A DNA stretch of 64,000 nt, from positions 1 to 64,000 of the forward strand of contig NZ_LNYZ01000007.1 in the NCBI RefSeq assembly GCF_001468065.1, written 5' to 3'. Numbering within the stretch: position 1 is the stretch's first letter; each line of letters opens with the position of its first letter. Below, piece after piece: positions 36,740 through 44,807 of the stretch. The notes under the pieces are model-generated. The model was not told the DNA's origin, made no database searches, and saw nothing but the letters and a program-made list of their open reading frames with translations. Source of the stretch: Legionella steigerwaltii (GTDB lineage Bacteria > Pseudomonadota > Gammaproteobacteria > Legionellales > Legionellaceae). The translations under genes were made by a program, and so were the position numbers.

Positions 36740-36767
36740 AAGTACTATTGAATGCTCAGCCAACACT

Positions 36768-37802
36768 TTAAAATATCGTTTTATCAATTGCCACTTCATG
36801 TGCGGTGTGGGTGGAAATAATATTTTTTTTCACCAGCTCTGTTAAATGTTGATCTAAAGTTTGCATTCCTTTGCCTTGGCCTGTTTGGATGGAAGAATAC
36901 ATTTGGGCCACTTTATCTTCGCGAATTAAGTTTCGTATTGCACCGGTGCAAATCATGATTTCCAAAGCAGCAACTCGCCCACCACCATTTTTTTTCAATA
37001 ACGTTTGTGCGACTACAGCCTGCAATGACTCGGACAACATCGAGCGTACCATGGATTTTTCCTCAGCGGGAAACACGTCGATAATCCTGTTGATGGTTTT
37101 GGTTGCAGAATTAGTATGCAAAGTGCCAAACACTAAATGCCCTGTTTCAGCAGCCGTCATTGCTAAACGGATCGTTTCCAGATCACGCAACTCCCCCACC
37201 AGAATCACATCAGGATCTTCACGTAATGCAGAACGCAAAGCCGCATTGAAACTCAGTGTATCTTTGTGAACCTCGCGCTGATTCAGCAAACTTTTTTTAC
37301 TTTGATGCACAAATTCTATAGGATCTTCAACAGTTAAAATATGATCATAACGACTGGCATTAATATAATCGATCATGGCAGCTAACGTGGTGCTTTTGCC
37401 TGATCCTGTTGGACCAGTAATGAGTACTAATCCTTTAGGATAACTGGACATTTCTTCAAAAATAGATGGCAACCCCAAATCACTCATGCTTAAAATTTCA
37501 GAAGGAATAGTACGAAAAACAGCTGCTGCGCCACGCAATTGATTAAATACGTTCACCCTAAAACGAGCCAAATTGGGTATTTCAAAAGAAAAATCAGTTT
37601 CCAAACTCTCTTCAAACTCTTTCCTTTGCCTATCATTCATCACATCATAGATAATTTTTATTACTTCTTTGTGTTCCATAGCCGGTAAATTGATTTTGCG
37701 CAAATCCCCGTCCACGCGAATTAAGGGAGGCAAACCCGCGGAGATATGTAAGTCTGATGATTTATTTTTTACTGAAAACGCTAATAGTTCTGCTATATCC
37801 AT
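36768..37802 (-). CDS. pilT: Type IV pilus retraction ATPase PilT
   Basis: A hexameric cytoplasmic ATPase that powers pilus retraction. SSDLHISAGLPPLIRVDGDL (about 15-34) opens the N-terminal domain. Walker A is GPTGSGKST (130-138). The Asp box (TVEDPIEFVHQ), the Walker B region (REDPDVILVGELRD) and the His box (GHLVFGTLHT) are all present. At 344 residues it is normal. It is divergent from yggS, the usual gammaproteobacterial order pilT/yggS/yggT. Confidence 0.95.
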   Translation of the reverse strand: MDIAELLAFSVKNKSSDLHISAGLPPLIRVDGDLRKINLPAMEHKEVIKIIYDVMNDRQRKEFEESLETDFSFEIPNLARFRVNVFNQLRGAAAVFRTIPSEILSMSDLGLPSIFEEMSSYPKGLVLITGPTGSGKSTTLAAMIDYINASRYDHILTVEDPIEFVHQSKKSLLNQREVHKDTLSFNAALRSALREDPDVILVGELRDLETIRLAMTAAETGHLVFGTLHTNSATKTINRIIDVFPAEEKSMVRSMLSESLQAVVAQTLLKKNGGGRVAALEIMICTGAIRNLIREDKVAQMYSSIQTGQGKGMQTLDQHLTELVKKNIISTHTAHEVAIDKTIF

Positions 37803-37974
37803 TGCTTAACTCGTCCTGATTAGGTAGGCCAAAGATCAAGAACATTAATGGCAGTAGGCCATTGTGCCTCAACTTTTAAAATGTGATGCTAATAGATTAA
37901 CTCACTAAGTAACACTCGGCAAACATTGTTTCTTTTGCTATTGTTGGGGTTATTCCAAACGCATTTAAGTAATC

Positions 37975-38661
37975 ATGAGTCTTCAACAAAATCTAAACCA
38001 AATAAAACAATTAGTCACGCAAACTGAACTGGAAAGTGGTAGAAAACCTGGGAGTGTTCTGTTACTTGCTGTGAGTAAACAGCAAAGTATTGAGGCGATT
38101 AGTGAATTATTTCAGCTAGGAATCACTCACTTTGGAGAAAGCTATTTTCAAGAGGCACAACCAAAAATAAATGCATTAAAAAACATACCTATATGTTGGC
38201 ATTTTATCGGCCCAATTCAAAGTAATAAAACAAAAGGAATTGCTACTCTGTTTCACTGGGTCCACAGTATTAGTCGTCTTAAAATCGCTCACTATCTCAA
38301 TGAGCATCGCCCAAGAGATTTAGGCCCGCTTAATGTCTGTTTGCAAATTAATCTGGTGGATGAAAAAACTAAATCAGGAATCCCTCCTCAACAAGCTACA
38401 GAATTAGCTTTGGCAGTGAGTCAACTCCCGCATCTTAAGCTAAGAGGTTTGATGACTATTCCCCCGCCACAAAAAAAACCACAAACACAATATGATTTAT
38501 TCATTCAGCTTAATCAACTCATGCACTCACTCAATCAAGAACTTGGTCTAGACATGGATACTTTATCCATGGGAATGAGTCATGACTTTGCCCCTGCAAT
38601 TCAAGCAGGTGCAACTATAATCCGAGTCGGGCAGGCTTTATTTGGTAAGCGACAAAAATAA
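37975..38661 (+). CDS. yggS: YggS family PLP homeostasis protein
   Basis: A single-domain PLP-binding protein that balances vitamin B6 and amino/keto acid pools. The PLP Lys is in LLAVSKQQ (about residue 35). FGESYFQEAQPKI, WHFIGPIQSNK and RGLMTIPP are family motifs. The C-terminal LSMGMSHDFAPAIQAGATIIRVGQALFG binds the PLP phosphate. At 228 residues it is full length. First of a yggS-yggT pair 48 nt apart. Confidence 0.94.
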   Translation: MSLQQNLNQIKQLVTQTELESGRKPGSVLLLAVSKQQSIEAISELFQLGITHFGESYFQEAQPKINALKNIPICWHFIGPIQSNKTKGIATLFHWVHSISRLKIAHYLNEHRPRDLGPLNVCLQINLVDEKTKSGIPPQQATELALAVSQLPHLKLRGLMTIPPPQKKPQTQYDLFIQLNQLMHSLNQELGLDMDTLSMGMSHDFAPAIQAGATIIRVGQALFGKRQK

Positions 38662-38709
38662 AGCAACACGATATAATCTTGCAAAATCAGTTGAAGGATA
38701 GGGGAAAAT

Positions 38710-39285
38710 ATGTCTGGTATTAACGCAGTGATACTTTTTGTTGTTTCTTTATTTTTTTCACTAGTTATTTTCAGTTTATGGCTTCGCATTGCATTGCGGT
38801 ATTTGCGTGTTAGCGCGCTTCATCCTGTAAGCCAACTCATTTATACAATTACAAATCCTATAGTCACTCCAATTCAACTGTTATCAAAGCAACCCTATAA
38901 ACCAGGACAAAAATATGATGTCCCTGCATTCATTACCCTAATTCTGGTTGAACTATTAAAAATCATCTGCATTAGCCTTCTTGCCTTACATGGGCTAATT
39001 CCTATTGGATTCATATTCCTTTATATGATTGCTGATTTAGTCATTCAGCCTTGCAACATTCTATTTTTTGCCATACTTATTCGCGTCATCATGAGCTTTG
39101 TCAATCCGAATTGGAAAGGCCCAACTGCTGATTTCTTACGTTTGTTGACTGAACCCTTGTTAAAACTGGGTAGAAAGATAGTTCCTGACATTTCTGGTTT
39201 TGATTTTTCTCCTTTTATTATCTTGGTTTTATTAAAAATTATTACCCTTTTTATTATGGCCAACCTACCCTGGAGATTATTATAA
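38710..39285 (+). CDS. yggT: YggT family integral membrane protein
   Basis: Two tandem YggT domains of about 90 residues each, with four to five membrane segments. Typical loops ITNPIVTPIQLL (near 47) and LLTEPLLKLGRKIVPDISGFDFSPFIILV (near 135-165) are present. AGGGGAAAAT precedes the ATG. YggT proteins are linked to osmotic or cell-division-related membrane roles, but their molecular activity is not settled. It follows yggS as in many relatives. Confidence 0.9.
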   Translation: MSGINAVILFVVSLFFSLVIFSLWLRIALRYLRVSALHPVSQLIYTITNPIVTPIQLLSKQPYKPGQKYDVPAFITLILVELLKIICISLLALHGLIPIGFIFLYMIADLVIQPCNILFFAILIRVIMSFVNPNWKGPTADFLRLLTEPLLKLGRKIVPDISGFDFSPFIILVLLKIITLFIMANLPWRLL

Positions 39286-39331
39286 AAACTACTATACTTA
39301 TTTTTAAGCAGAGGATTATCGGGATTGAATT

Positions 39332-39898
39332 ATGAAATTGACGTTCCTCAGTAGTGCTGGCTTAGCATTAATCATTTTACCTTTTAGTCTGTTTGCTGAT
39401 ACTCAATCATATTATTGTCCACAAAACCACGGATACATTAATATAGGAATGACACCCGATGAAGTCATTGCAGCCTGTGGCCAACCAGTGAGCCAACAAG
39501 AATCAAATCAACCTGTATTACAAAAAATTCCCGTACAACAACTCATTTATAACAACATGGGAACGAGCACTGCTTTTTATGGCGTATGGAACATGCCTAC
39601 CGGTAGTGGCGGGGTACAGCTTGAAGTAAATATTGTGAACCAAAAAGTACGCTCCATTAAATTAAATGGTTCTGATAGTAATGCTGTTTCTGTTTGCCAA
39701 GGAGCGAACATTCAACCTGGCGATCCGGTGCAAAAAGTATATTATGCTTGTGGTTCTCCTTCTATAGTCAATAATTCGTTCATCAATGAAATTGTACCAA
39801 CAGCAGAAAAACCTCAAGTTTGGGTTTATCAACCTGGGGAGTATCAGCCCGCAGTAACTATGACTTTTGTTAATGGGAAACTGCAATCAATTCAATAA
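39332..39898 (+). CDS. Exported DUF2845-like protein with two repeats
   Basis: A signal peptide covers residues 1-22 (LALIILPFSLFADT). The mature part contains two related modules. The first begins INIGMTPDEVIAACGQPVS (about 36-54) and the second has IQPGDPVQKVYYACGSPS (about 127-144), the SmpA/DUF2845 type with GMxxxEVxxxxGxP. It is probably periplasmic or outer-membrane associated. It lies 46 nt after yggT and may be co-transcribed. The function is unknown. Confidence 0.7.
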   Translation: MKLTFLSSAGLALIILPFSLFADTQSYYCPQNHGYINIGMTPDEVIAACGQPVSQQESNQPVLQKIPVQQLIYNNMGTSTAFYGVWNMPTGSGGVQLEVNIVNQKVRSIKLNGSDSNAVSVCQGANIQPGDPVQKVYYACGSPSIVNNSFINEIVPTAEKPQVWVYQPGEYQPAVTMTFVNGKLQSIQ

Positions 39899-39908
39899 TT
39901 CTAAAAAT

Positions 39909-39940
39909 AATAAAATAATCCATTGTTGCGTTATTTTATT
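39909..39940 (+). terminator. AT-rich terminator-like hairpin
   Basis: AATAAAATAA and TTATTTTATT form a perfect 10-bp stem around a 12-nt loop, right after the DUF2845-like gene. All stem pairs are A-T, so it is weak. Confidence 0.4.
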
Positions 39941-40081
39941 TGTATCTATTTTTGACAAATCACAGTTCAATACTATGGTAAGTTAAAAAAATAAGATAAA
40001 CTCTCAAAATTTTAGCGTAGAGAATACCTCATTATTGATGTACCTCTGCTTTTCTTGAATATTTATTAAGGTAAGACCCGA

Positions 40082-40363
40082 ATGACTGCAAGCATAGATG
40101 AAATCACTATAACATATAACGACAATGGAACAGAGACAGTTAAAGAATTGGATAAGAAAGTATTAAGTAAAGGGGCCTGGACTACAATTATGTTTAAATA
40201 TCAGGATTGGGATAATGCTCAAAATGATTATGGTCCAGTTAAATTTTCAATTCGCCGATATCAAAAACGCAATAACCAATACTGGCAAAAATCCAAGTTT
40301 AACATTTCCAGTGCAGAACAAGCACAAAAAATCATTGATATTCTCAATGATTGGCTGAAGTAA
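40082..40363 (+). CDS. Small conserved-looking hypothetical protein, 93 residues
   Basis: A soluble protein with strand-rich N-terminus (ASIDEITITYNDNGTETVKEL). A basic aromatic centre follows (VKFSIRRYQKRNNQYWQKSKFNIS), with a final helix AEQAQKIIDILNDWL. The strand-strand-helix layout with basic and aromatic residues resembles the single-stranded nucleic-acid-binding PC4-like fold in outline only. The start is supported by AAGG upstream. No close neighbour suggests a role. The function is unknown. Confidence 0.6.
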   Translation: MTASIDEITITYNDNGTETVKELDKKVLSKGAWTTIMFKYQDWDNAQNDYGPVKFSIRRYQKRNNQYWQKSKFNISSAEQAQKIIDILNDWLK

Positions 40364-40602
40364 TCTTGCTAGATAATACATTTTTTTATGATTGAACTTA
40401 AAATAAACACCTCTCAGCCTCCAGATTTTAGTTCGTTTCTTACCAGATATATTTCATTATAAGTCATTATAAATAAAGTATTTTTTTATAACTATCCCTT
40501 AGTAAACAAGCGGCCTACTGGAGGTTTTTTGTTCATTCCAAACGCCTGCATGCCCACAAAATAAGCCCTGAGATTTAATTTTGTTCTACTTACGCATATT
40601 TG

Positions 40603-40634
40603 TTAAGGTTTAGTTAATTTTTGAGCCGTATAAT
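40603..40634 (+). promoter_or_regulatory. Candidate PmrA box and -10 element upstream of the 40670 gene
   Basis: TTAAG at 40603 and TTAAT at 40614 are spaced by 11 bp, the layout of PmrA-type direct repeats. They are followed ten bases later by TATAAT (40629-40634). PmrA activates many Legionella effector genes. TTAA pairs are common in AT-rich DNA, so this is a suggestion. The rest of the 40364-40669 gap shows no gene. Confidence 0.35.
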
Positions 40635-40669
40635 GAGGATATATTTAACAATCAATATAAGATATAGCT

Positions 40670-42289
40670 ATGTATAATAAAACAGATTCGCAAACATCAA
40701 AAGTTGGGCAACCCACTGTAACTGCACCAGTAGTATGGAAACCGTGGGATCTCTCTTACCTAAAAAGTACTCCGATGGTATCGCCATTAGAGCTTGCAAA
40801 ATATAAGATGATGCATTCTAAGGAAGGAACTTCTACTCCAACAATTTGGCAAATGCCTGTGTTTTCATCCATGATGAAAGGATTTTATAATCCAGCAGTT
40901 TGGCAAAGCCCTGTGTTTTCAGACATGATGAAATCTATGTGGAGCACAATCCAGACAGGAAGTAATTCTTGGATGTTCCCACCAATGGAGTTAATGAAGC
41001 AAAAACTACAAACTCAAAAATCTGTGCACGCACCGAAGGAAGGAACTTTTACTCCATCAATTTGGCAAGGCCCTGTGTTTTCAACCATGATGACATCTAT
41101 GTGGAGTGCAATCCAACCTGGAAGTAATTCTTGGATGTTTCCACCAATGGAGTTAATGAAGCAAAAACTACAAACTTCTAAATCTGTACAGGTACCTACA
41201 GTACCTACAATGCCTGTTACGCCACCACCTGGAAAAGGCCCTTCTCTTCCTGACTGGGTACCTTCTGTGGATAAAATGTATCAACAGTTTTGGAATGGAG
41301 CTAATTTTACCGCCGTTGCATTGACTACAAGTTTTGGTATTGTAGCTGTTCAAAGCCCAATGAAAACAATTCTGGTTAATTTAACCAAGAACGGCACCAT
41401 GTTACCCGTATATCAAGGTGGGGTAATGGGTTTTATGAAAGCTATGTATGCAGGAACTTCAGCTTCTATTTCTGGATCAGTACTAAGAACAGGTTATGTT
41501 ACTACTGCTAAAGGCGGCAGCAAGCCTTTAGAAGAAGGACTTGTAAGGGAAGAAGACGGTAGAAAATACGCCCCAACAGGTTTGGGGTATCTTATGGCTA
41601 TGACGTTAGGTGAGCAGTTGATAACGCAAGGGCCTGAAGCAATATCTACGCTGAAAAAAATACCCAACTTTCTTCCTCCAAATTTTACATGGAAAACATT
41701 TAATAATGCGAAAGAATTAATAGCTGCTGGCTTTGTCCCAAGATATGCTGCAGGAATGGGTAATTTTTTTGCATTGTGTATTCTTGAAGAGAGAATAGCG
41801 AAAGGTTTGCCAATTGAGGATAGTAAAAAGAGACATTTTGTCAGTGGAGCAACCAGTGGTGCGCTTGCAGCATTTACCACGTACCCACTAGCCGTATTAA
41901 AAGATTATATCGTGGTACAATTTACAATAAACCAAGAGGGACAACTAAAAAGAGCAAATTCAATTAAATTAACAAAAGAGTTATTTTTTAATTTTATAAA
42001 TAATCCCGGAGCTTCAGCAAAAGCTTTTGGGGAAATGGCTCTGAAACAAGTTCCACTGCGAATGAGCTTAACCGCTATGATATTCGGTCTTGTTGCAGGT
42101 ATTGGCGAAACTATGGGACCTGAACCACTGAGCAGAGTAGTTCCAGAAGAGTATCAACCCTCTGTAGGTAAATCCAGACATGGTATATTTGCTACTAAGA
42201 GTACAACTCCTCGGATCGAAGAGATTCCTGAAGATACTGATGAACATACACAGACTCAAACATCAGGATCTTCTCCAAAAAGCAACTAA
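40670..42289 (+). CDS. Divergent mitochondrial-carrier-like protein with N-terminal repeats, effector candidate
   Basis: A 539-residue protein in two parts. Residues about 50-175 hold tandem 54-residue repeats (WQGPVFSTMMTSMW, GSNSWMFPPMELMKQKL) with no known family. Residues about 205-490 resemble a mitochondrial carrier. VQSPMKTILVNL and then MYAGTSASISGSVLRTG suggest one module. FVSGATSGALAAFTTYPLAVLKD (about 390-412), split here at its PxxxxK core, is a clear carrier signature, followed by ALKQVPLRMSLTAM. The middle module is hard to see. The tail is Ser/Thr-rich (HTQTQTSGSSPKSN). It is likely a second host-directed carrier-type protein; the substrate is unknown. The ribosome binding site is weak. 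Confidence 0.6.
   Translation: MYNKTDSQTSKVGQPTVTAPVVWKPWDLSYLKSTPMVSPLELAKYKMMHSKEGTSTPTIWQMPVFSSMMKGFYNPAVWQSPVFSDMMKSMWSTIQTGSNSWMFPPMELMKQKLQTQKSVHAPKEGTFTPSIWQGPVFSTMMTSMWSAIQPGSNSWMFPPMELMKQKLQTSKSVQVPTVPTMPVTPPPGKGPSLPDWVPSVDKMYQQFWNGANFTAVALTTSFGIVAVQSPMKTILVNLTKNGTMLPVYQGGVMGFMKAMYAGTSASISGSVLRTGYVTTAKGGSKPLEEGLVREEDGRKYAPTGLGYLMAMTLGEQLITQGPEAISTLKKIPNFLPPNFTWKTFNNAKELIAAGFVPRYAAGMGNFFALCILEERIAKGLPIEDSKKRHFVSGATSGALAAFTTYPLAVLKDYIVVQFTINQEGQLKRANSIKLTKELFFNFINNPGASAKAFGEMALKQVPLRMSLTAMIFGLVAGIGETMGPEPLSRVVPEEYQPSVGKSRHGIFATKSTTPRIEEIPEDTDEHTQTQTSGSSPKSN
40820..41199 (+). repeat. 162-bp in-frame tandem repeat
   Basis: Units begin at 40899 and 41061 with TTTGGCAA and are nearly identical for most of their length. 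A 54-nt partial unit precedes them at 40845. The period is 162 bp (54 codons). The block lies inside the 40670 gene and can expand or contract by recombination without a frameshift. Confidence 0.85.
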
Positions 42290-42433
42290 CTTGGTTATCC
42301 CGTAAAATGCGTAGCATTTATACGGGATCCAGTTTTCAAAATAATTGACTTTCATGAAGTAAAAATCCACATAATAGAACCATTTTATTTTTATAAAATG
42401 ATTTGTTATGCAATAAAATAGTGTATGATAATA

Positions 42434-42466
42434 CTGTAATGTGCAATTTTAGATCATACGTTACAG
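42434..42466 (+). promoter_or_regulatory. Dyad followed by T-run upstream of a small gene
   Basis: CTGTAATGT and ACGTTACAG pair (one G-U) around a 15-nt loop. TTTTTAAT follows. It ends 27 nt before the start of the 42494 gene. It may be an attenuator-like hairpin, an operator or the end of a short RNA. A TATGAT lies just upstream at 42424. Confidence 0.35.
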
Positions 42467-42493
42467 TTTTTAATATTACTAAAAGGATGAAAT

Positions 42494-42727
42494 ATGATGT
42501 CACGTTTTGGATTTTTTACTAAACCTGGTAAAGCAATTATTGAAACTACTCTTTATTCTCTTGGCGCAGCAGCTTTGGGAACAGGCATTTATCGTGCTGG
42601 AACATATGTTAATGATAAATTCAGCAAGCCGCCACAAGAGCAAGAACATCATATAAATCAGATGAAACAACCCAATCATGAAGCACAAAACCATTCGCAT
42701 CAATCTGAGATAAAAATGGGCTGTTAA
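42494..42727 (+). CDS. Small hypothetical protein, 77 residues, one hydrophobic segment
   Basis: The N-terminal half contains a hydrophobic stretch (TLYSLGAAALGTGIYRAGTYV, about 18-38, quoted only in part as its core). The C-terminal half is strongly polar and rich in His, Gln and Glu (KQPNHEAQNHSHQSEIK). AAGGATGAAAT precedes the ATG, and a second ATG follows at once. No family is recognised. It may be a small membrane-anchored protein. The His-rich tail could bind metal, but nothing else supports that. Confidence 0.5.
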   Translation: MMSRFGFFTKPGKAIIETTLYSLGAAALGTGIYRAGTYVNDKFSKPPQEQEHHINQMKQPNHEAQNHSHQSEIKMGC

Positions 42728-42849
42728 ATAGATATAGGTTAATAATCCAATATCACTTAAATTGAATTTTAACCAATAATTGATGGATGGTGTGGTCAAA
42801 TTAATTGACAAACACCAGCCCCAAAAATTTTATGCACAACAGATACACT

Positions 42850-43902
42850 TTATGCCCATTCCAAGCCAGGGTGAGAACGTTCAAAGTACTTCTGAACCAT
42901 TTGCTCTGAAACCAAATCCAATCGCGCTGGATGCCATTGAGGATTCTTATCTTTATCAATCAATAAAGCTCTGACCCCTTCATAAAAATCATGGCCGTGC
43001 ATAAAATGACTGACCATGTCATAATCCATTTGTAAACATTGCGCTAAAGACAATCCCTTCGCCTTTTGTAATTGAGCTAAAGTGACTTTAAGACTTAAGG
43101 GAGATTTTTGTGCCAAAGTATTATCAACCGCCTCAGCCCATACTGTGCCAGCACTTTGTAAGGAATCTCGAATCATTTCAATTGTTGGATGTGCGAAACA
43201 GACATCAATCAGAGGCTTAATCTGGCTGATTTCTTCCGTAGAAGGTACAAAAGTAAAACGCTGCAAGCATTGATTGACTTGTTCAAAAGCATCCGTTGAT
43301 AAATCTTCATTCATTAATGCATCATATACAGCAGGCATTTGTTCTGATGCTACTATTTTTTTAACCAGTCCGGTTTTTACTGCATCATGAGAACCTAAGC
43401 GATTACCTGTTAAACCCAAATAAATACCTAAATATCCTGGACATCGTGCCAGTAAATAGCTGGCCCCTATATCAGGAAAGAAACCGATACTCGTCTCAGG
43501 CATAGCAAATACAAAGCGTTCACTGGCTATTGGGTGACTGCCATGCATGGAAATCCCCACACCTCCACCCATAACAATACCATCAATTAAAGAAATATAG
43601 GGTTTACCAAAATGATGAATAAAATGATTTAAACGATATTCGTGCCAGAAAAATTGCATTTGCTCCGCGTCATTTACTTGCCCCGCTAAGTAAAGCGAAC
43701 GTATGTCTCCTCCAGCACAAAATGCATTCCCGGGAACAGCCCGTACGACTACAGCATGAATCGACTCGTCTTCTTTCCAAAGACTTAATTGTCTTTGCAT
43801 ATTAAGAATCATATTTAAAGTCAGCGCATTCAAAGCCCTGGGTCTATTTAATGTAATGACTCCCAATGAACCTTCTTGCTCAAAAAGTACCTCATCAGTC
43901 AT
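42850..43902 (-). CDS. 3-hydroxyisobutyryl-CoA hydrolase
   Basis: A crotonase-fold enzyme of the valine degradation pathway that frees 3-hydroxyisobutyrate from its CoA ester. ITLNRPRALNALTLNM opens the fold. GNAFCAGGDIRSLY (about 60-73) forms the oxyanion loop, and GIVMGGGVGISMHG and MPETSIGFFPDIGASY (about 143-158) are hydrolase-type and differ from hydratases. At 350 residues it is longer than hydratases and normal for this subgroup. It lies 2 nt after an enoyl-CoA hydratase gene and with it follows an acyl-CoA dehydrogenase gene, which fits valine degradation. Confidence 0.85.
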   Translation of the reverse strand: MTDEVLFEQEGSLGVITLNRPRALNALTLNMILNMQRQLSLWKEDESIHAVVVRAVPGNAFCAGGDIRSLYLAGQVNDAEQMQFFWHEYRLNHFIHHFGKPYISLIDGIVMGGGVGISMHGSHPIASERFVFAMPETSIGFFPDIGASYLLARCPGYLGIYLGLTGNRLGSHDAVKTGLVKKIVASEQMPAVYDALMNEDLSTDAFEQVNQCLQRFTFVPSTEEISQIKPLIDVCFAHPTIEMIRDSLQSAGTVWAEAVDNTLAQKSPLSLKVTLAQLQKAKGLSLAQCLQMDYDMVSHFMHGHDFYEGVRALLIDKDKNPQWHPARLDLVSEQMVQKYFERSHPGLEWA

Positions 43903-43904
43903 AA

Positions 43905-44681
43905 TTATCTTCCTTTGAACTGAGCAACTCGTTTATCTAGAAATGCGCTAACTCCCTCTTGCTTGTCTTCAGAAGCACACACTTTGGCAAAGTGAATGGC
44001 TTCCAGGTGCAAAGCATCCGTCAAGGACAAATCATAACCATGATCAATAACTTCCATAACACCTGCCACAGCAAGTGGTGCCATACTTAAAATTCCCTGT
44101 AATAGCCTTTTCCCATGTTCCAATAATAGTTCTGATTCAACAACCTCACTCACTAGTCCCCAATGTAAGGCAGTTTCAGCGTTAATAAATCGCCCTGTTA
44201 AACACAAATCTAAAGCGCGCCCTTTTCCAATTAAGCGAGCTAAGCGCTGTGTGCCACCATAACCAGGAATAACGCCCAGCTTCACTTCAGGCTGGCCGAA
44301 TTGAGCTTTTGTTGAAGCAATTCTTAATGTAGCAGAAATAGCTAACTCGCAACCACCCCCAAAAGCAAAGCCGTTTACTGCAGCTAATGATGGTTTACCT
44401 AAAGTTTCCAAAAGCCGAAATACTTCCTGTCCACGACAAGCAAACTCATATCCTGTTTGTGCAGTACATTCAGCCAATCGGTTAATATCCGCACCAGCAC
44501 AAAAGGCTTTACCATTCCCAGTAATCATTAATGCCTTAACTTTAGGGTTTGATTTTGCATAATGGAATGATTCTTCCAAAGCATCTAATACTTCTGAGCT
44601 TAAGGCATTTAACTTTTCAGGTCTGTTTAAAGTTAAAGTTAAAATTCCATGGTTATCCAAATCTTGCTCAATTAAATTCAT
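43905..44681 (-). CDS. Enoyl-CoA hydratase
   Basis: A crotonase-family hydratase of 258 residues that adds water to enoyl-CoA, here probably methacrylyl-CoA. LTLNRPEKLNALSSEVL starts the fold. GKAFCAGADI (about 57-66) and FAFGGGCELA (about 105-114) form the oxyanion site. FGQPEVKLGVIPGYGGTQRL holds both catalytic glutamates. It is tightly followed by the hydroxyisobutyryl-CoA hydrolase gene. A REP palindrome separates it from the acyl-CoA dehydrogenase. Confidence 0.87.
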   Translation of the reverse strand: MNLIEQDLDNHGILTLTLNRPEKLNALSSEVLDALEESFHYAKSNPKVKALMITGNGKAFCAGADINRLAECTAQTGYEFACRGQEVFRLLETLGKPSLAAVNGFAFGGGCELAISATLRIASTKAQFGQPEVKLGVIPGYGGTQRLARLIGKGRALDLCLTGRFINAETALHWGLVSEVVESELLLEHGKRLLQGILSMAPLAVAGVMEVIDHGYDLSLTDALHLEAIHFAKVCASEDKQEGVSAFLDKRVAQFKGR

Positions 44682-44708
44682 TAAAAAAAACTCCTTCTTA
44701 TAAGAACC

Positions 44709-44796
44709 GTAGCCTGGGTGTAGCGAAGCGGAACCCGGGATCGTGCACTCATTCAGCTTAGAAAACCCAGGCTCCGCTTCGCTGCACCCAGGCTAC
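44709..44796. repeat. REP-like palindrome, copy 7
   Basis: GTAGCCTGGGTGTAGCGAAG and CTTCGCTGCACCCAGGCTAC bound the element between the enoyl-CoA hydratase and acyl-CoA dehydrogenase genes. One inner arm is changed (AAACCCAGGCTCCGC). Confidence 0.9.
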
Positions 44797-44807
44797 AAAC
44801 AGATAAA

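Noticed and set aside
42780..42974. Open frame between the 42494 gene and the hydrolase gene
   Set aside because: Most of it is antisense to the 3' end of the hydroxyisobutyryl-CoA hydrolase gene, and it has no ribosome binding site.
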